A DNA stretch of 10,420 nt from Actinomycetota bacterium. Lineage in GTDB: Bacteria > Actinomycetota > Thermoleophilia > Gaiellales > Gaiellaceae. Shown one piece after another: positions 7,649 through 10,420 of this stretch. The DNA is taken from assembly GCA_013817555.1 (NCBI GenBank), contig JACDCN010000051.1:1-10420 (forward strand), written 5' to 3'. Position numbers and translations under genes: made by a program. Below the pieces are notes generated by a model. The model saw only the letters and a list, made by a program, of their open reading frames with translations, did not search any database and had not been told where the DNA came from. The stretch's first letter is position 1; every line of letters begins with the position of its first letter.

Positions 7649-9981
7649 ACTGCAATACAGGTACCCACCTCATCGAAGTTGCAGAGCGGATCGTTCGGGC
7701 GACCGTTCGCCGAGAAGATGACGATGTTGACGAAGTGCCCCCAGACGTCGCCATTGTCCTTGGACTTCTTGTACGTCGAGCCGAACAGTGGGTGCGGATC
7801 GTTTTCCCCGGGGCAGCCGGACGTCTGCGCACTGACGTCCCAACCTGTTGCGTAGAAGCCGGCGAAGTACTTGATCGGGAGGTTCGTGCTGCCCGAGCCC
7901 TCGAACGCCGTGATGTCAGTGATGATGAGCGTCACATAGCGGGGGTCGTTTGCGAAGTCGTGATTCGTGAAGAAGTCGCTCAGGACAGCCGCGTCCTCCA
8001 TCCCGCGGCCCGCTGGAGGTTGGTCTTCCGGCCAGTTGTTCGGTGTACAGGTGGGCGTTTCGAACCGGGCTTTGAGCCCTTTCGTGAACGCGATGACATC
8101 ACCGGTCTTGGCAGCGATGCAGTTCGGCACGTCGGCGGTGGACGCTGCCGGCGGTAGATCGCTCGGACTCGGGTAGTCGGCACAGGTGATGTCATCCCAC
8201 TCCTTGGCGCCGTCCTTGTCGAAGTCGTCGAAGTTCAGCCCGTAGGTGGTCTGGCAGCCGTCGATGATCTCTTGGGTGAATGTGATTCCCGCGTCGCAAT
8301 CGAGCGCCTGGTTGAGGCTCCCGGAGGGGCTCGCGTACCGAAGAAGAACCGGGTCCTCGAACGGATCGCGGATCTGAAGCGGCCTGTTGAGGCCGACGGT
8401 GACGATGACGCTCCGCTCCGGGCCGCTCTCGCGGGAGTTGGGGTCCAGCACCCCGGAGTCGGCGGTTTCGAGATCGAGGTAGAGCACCGGGCCCGAGGCG
8501 TCGTCGGCGACGTAGGGGTTGGCGACGCTTCCGAACGTGCCGGCGTGCGTGCTCCCATCCGTGAGCTTCGTCGCCCAAGCGATCGAAAATGTGGACCTTC
8601 CGGACGCGGTATCGAGGAACCCGCCCGAGGCGTTCCAGATGCTCTCGGTGAGACCCGCCTGCCCCGAGTACGTCATCGTGCAGCCCTGGCCGCCACATCC
8701 CGGCCCCCTAAGCTTCACCGTGGCGTCGATCCCTGCCGGGGGAGGGCGGGTCGGGTCGCCATTGACGCCGAAGTCGATGACTGCCGAAGCACCGACGTCG
8801 CAGTCGCCCGTTAGGAGAAAGTACGGTGCCGAAATGTCGTCGGAACAGGTTTCGCCTATGAGGCTGACGTTCCTGATCCGTGGCGCAGCCGGATCGCCGA
8901 GAGGCGCGCCCCAGCCATGGATGAACGAGAGGCCGTCCTGGTTGCCGTCGCCCGCGTAGCACTTGACGAGATTGGGCGCCTGAGAGCAGATCGTCGTAAG
9001 CGTTCCCGGTCCTCCTGTGGACAGGCTCGGATCGTCATCCTCCTTGCTCACGAGGATCACGACGCCCGTGTTCTCGAATGGAATAGGGACGCAACCCCAT
9101 GAGGGCTCGGGGCAGGCTCGGGGTTCTGGCGTTACCCATGCTGAGAGGGTGAGAGGGAAGGGATTGGTGGCCGGTTTGCCGTCCAAGTCCTTGTTCGGGT
9201 CGTAGTTCTCATCCTTCATCAGGAGCTGCCAGTCGAGAACGTCGCCCGTGTTCTCGTCGACGAAAATCGCTGCCACCGCAGCCGGGTCGATTTCGGGAAC
9301 CGCCCAGGGCAGCATTCCCATCTGCTCCTTGATCTGCCGGATCTCGACTCTCGCCTTCTTCTTCGGATCCGCTACGAAGGGGAGGAAGCCGAAGAGAAGC
9401 GGCGCGTCGTCGTCGGTGGCTTTGACGTCGAGCGTCTTCGAGCTGCACGGGTCTCCGGCAGTTAGCGGGTTGTTGTCGTGGTCCAGCGTGTCGTCTAGGC
9501 CGACTCCTGTCGGCGGATCGCCATTCGCCCAGTACCGCTTGCTGTTCAGCACGACCCGTACATCGTCGGGTTCCTGCTCTTGCAGGTTCAGCGTCGCCGG
9601 GTCGCGGAATGTGTCGCCCGAGTAGCCGAGCGTCATGGCCTTGATCGCCGAATTCGCGGCCACCGGGTCGCCGAACTGAAACGAGCAACCGACGAACTTC
9701 GTCCCACCGGCGAACGCGCCGGCGTCGACGAGCGTCTGCAGGCGCTTGCTATGGACGTACCAGTTGCCGACATCGACGACGAGGACGCTCAGGATGAGGA
9801 TGAGCGGGAGCACCAAGGCAAACAGCACGGTCAACGCGCCGCGCTCGCTCTGACCATCGCTTCGGACCGCTCTCGTCCGCCCGGTCGACCGGATGCCGCG
9901 ATCTCCCCAGATTCGCCGCACGGTCCCCCTTCCCTCGTCCTTCCCCGAGAGCATTATGGGTCCGCCCGGGCCGCTTTTCAT
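7636..9981 (-). CDS. TadG-like (Tad/Flp pilus family) membrane-anchored exported protein with large cysteine-rich region
   Basis: Read from ATG 9981 the product has 781 residues. After a basic N-terminus comes ERGALTVLFALVLPLILI (from about residue 46), one membrane helix (about 49-71), then VDVGNWYVHSKRLQTLVDAG. This is the Tad-like N-terminal domain found in TadE/TadG proteins, which anchors them with the C-terminus outside. The long exported part holds 18 cysteines and Asp/Asn loops such as GDGNQDG (about 344-350) and DFDKDG (586-591), which resemble calcium-binding loops. The C-terminus, with a GHFVNIVIF block and final GTCIAVLVE, resembles ends I recall from actinobacterial TadG-like proteins. 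ATG 9981 is preferred because GAGGTGG (9992-9986) sits four bases before it. ATG 9954 and a GTG at 9921 with a purine-rich upstream are alternatives, and ATGs further upstream at 10026 or 10095 reach into or toward hrcA. No other tad gene is nearby. The membrane anchor is well supported; a role in pili, adhesion or surface structure is inference. Confidence 0.75.
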   Translation of the reverse strand: MKSGPGGPIMLSGKDEGRGTVRRIWGDRGIRSTGRTRAVRSDGQSERGALTVLFALVLPLILILSVLVVDVGNWYVHSKRLQTLVDAGAFAGGTKFVGCSFQFGDPVAANSAIKAMTLGYSGDTFRDPATLNLQEQEPDDVRVVLNSKRYWANGDPPTGVGLDDTLDHDNNPLTAGDPCSSKTLDVKATDDDAPLLFGFLPFVADPKKKARVEIRQIKEQMGMLPWAVPEIDPAAVAAIFVDENTGDVLDWQLLMKDENYDPNKDLDGKPATNPFPLTLSAWVTPEPRACPEPSWGCVPIPFENTGVVILVSKEDDDPSLSTGGPGTLTTICSQAPNLVKCYAGDGNQDGLSFIHGWGAPLGDPAAPRIRNVSLIGETCSDDISAPYFLLTGDCDVGASAVIDFGVNGDPTRPPPAGIDATVKLRGPGCGGQGCTMTYSGQAGLTESIWNASGGFLDTASGRSTFSIAWATKLTDGSTHAGTFGSVANPYVADDASGPVLYLDLETADSGVLDPNSRESGPERSVIVTVGLNRPLQIRDPFEDPVLLRYASPSGSLNQALDCDAGITFTQEIIDGCQTTYGLNFDDFDKDGAKEWDDITCADYPSPSDLPPAASTADVPNCIAAKTGDVIAFTKGLKARFETPTCTPNNWPEDQPPAGRGMEDAAVLSDFFTNHDFANDPRYVTLIITDITAFEGSGSTNLPIKYFAGFYATGWDVSAQTSGCPGENDPHPLFGSTYKKSKDNGDVWGHFVNIVIFSANGRPNDPLCNFDEVGTCIAVLVE

Positions 9982-9993
9982 AGGTCCACCTCT
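9982..9993 (-). promoter_or_regulatory. Strong ribosome-binding site deciding the start of the tadG-like gene
   Basis: On the minus strand AGAGGTGG (9993-9986) is followed by ACCT and ATG (9981-9979). It is one of the best Shine-Dalgarno matches in the window, and it is why the start at 9981 is chosen over the longer open frame reaching 10095. Confidence 0.55.
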
Positions 9994-10020
9994 GACCGGG
10001 TTGCCGGGAGGACCCGTCGC

Positions 10021-10026
10021 TACCAT
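10021..10026 (+). promoter_or_regulatory. Candidate -10 element for hrcA, possible leaderless start
   Basis: TACCAT ends eight bases before the hrcA ATG at 10035, so transcription would begin at or next to the start codon. Leaderless mRNAs are common in actinobacteria. TTGCCG at 10001-10006 is a possible -35, but the 14-base spacing is short. A GGAG (10028-10031) lies only three bases before the ATG, too near for a good ribosome-binding site. No CIRCE operator (TTAGCACTC-N9-GAGTGCTAA) is seen between 9900 and the start. Confidence 0.35.
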
Positions 10027-10034
10027 CGGAGCCG

Positions 10035-10420
10035 ATGCTGCTTTCCGCCCGCAAACGCGAGATTCTCCGGCGCGTCGTCGAGGAGCACGTCGCAACCGGC
10101 CAACCTGTTGGCTCTCGAGCGCTCGTCGAGCGCTCGGGTCTCGAGGTGTCGCCCTCGACCGTTCGCGGCGAGCTGGCCGAGCTCGAGTCGCTCGGTCTCC
10201 TCACGCATCCGCACACCTCCGCGGGCCGGTTGCCGACCGAGAGCGGCTACCGCCTCTATGCCGAAGAGCTGGTCGCGACGCTGGAGGGGCGGCCGGACGG
10301 GCTCGGAGTCGACCTCCGAGGCATGCGCGACGAGATCGAGGACGCTCTTCGGGTGACGACCGAGATGCTCTCCCGCGCGACGAGGCTCCTCGCGCTCGTC
10401 TCCGCACCGTCGCTCGAGAC
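10035..10420 (+). CDS. hrcA: Heat-inducible transcription repressor HrcA, N-terminal part (3' truncated by window edge)
   Basis: HrcA represses class I heat-shock genes (groESL, dnaK) by binding the CIRCE inverted repeat. 128 codons are present and the frame is open at the right edge. The N-terminus is a winged-helix DNA-binding domain with the family blocks RKREILRRVVEEHVATGQPV (residues 6-25), VSPSTVRGELAELESLGLL (38-56) and the hallmark HPHTSAGRLPTESGYRLY (58-75). The remainder, LRGMRDEIEDALRVTTEMLS, starts the GAF-like sensor domain. The ATG at 10035 places the conserved Arg-Lys-Arg-Glu-Ile-Leu at the usual distance. HrcA follows lepA-hemW in many bacteria; here a reversed tadG-like gene lies between. 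dnaJ or grpE would be expected next, outside the window. Confidence 0.95.
   Translation, partial: MLLSARKREILRRVVEEHVATGQPVGSRALVERSGLEVSPSTVRGELAELESLGLLTHPHTSAGRLPTESGYRLYAEELVATLEGRPDGLGVDLRGMRDEIEDALRVTTEMLSRATRLLALVSAPSLE

Noticed and set aside
9900..10034. CIRCE operator before hrcA
   Set aside because: Neither arm (TTAGCACTC or GAGTGCTAA), nor a close match, is present in the spacer or the adjoining coding sequence.
7636..10095. The longest form of the tadG-like gene, starting at 10095
   Set aside because: It would overlap the hrcA coding region and add a basic, low-complexity leader. The strong ribosome-binding site before 9981 supports the shorter form.

Overview
The window is GC-rich and densely coded, and reads as chromosomal DNA of a high-GC bacterium. 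I favour an actinobacterium, possibly of the Thermoleophilia, from the codon use (strong preference for GAG, CTC, GTC and GCG), weak Shine-Dalgarno sites, the non-ATG starts of three genes, the form of the S20 protein and a TadG-like surface protein of actinobacterial style. The class-level placement is inference.

From left to right on the + strand: the C-terminal part of comEC (DNA uptake channel with a metallo-beta-lactamase domain) runs in from the left edge and is followed almost without a gap by holA (DNA polymerase III delta subunit). rpsT (ribosomal protein S20) lies on the minus strand, convergent with holA. A 92-bp divergent spacer follows, with candidate promoters and a leader hairpin. 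Then come murJ (lipid II flippase), lepA (elongation factor 4) and hemW (radical-SAM heme chaperone), tightly packed on the + strand and probably one operon. hemW converges, with only 16 bp between the stops, on a large minus-strand gene for a TadG-like envelope protein. That gene in turn diverges from hrcA (heat-shock repressor), whose first 128 codons reach the right edge.

The order comEC-holA-rpsT(reversed)-...-lepA-hemW-hrcA is the old conserved block known from Bacillus and many actinobacteria. Two things depart from it: murJ sits between rpsT and lepA, where Bacillus has sporulation genes, and a 2.3-kb TadG-like gene of opposite orientation separates hemW from hrcA. The TadG-like gene is the only accessory element. 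Its product is a membrane-anchored protein with a long, cysteine-rich exported region carrying Asp/Asn-rich loops that resemble calcium-binding sites.

I found no tRNA, rRNA, CRISPR array, transposase or prophage gene. No spacer between genes exceeds 300 bp. The main points of interest are the TadG-like insertion and its protein, the altered metal-site motif of ComEC, the shared GCTACCATCG promoter-like motif at rpsT and hrcA, and the hairpin-plus-T-run in the rpsT leader.
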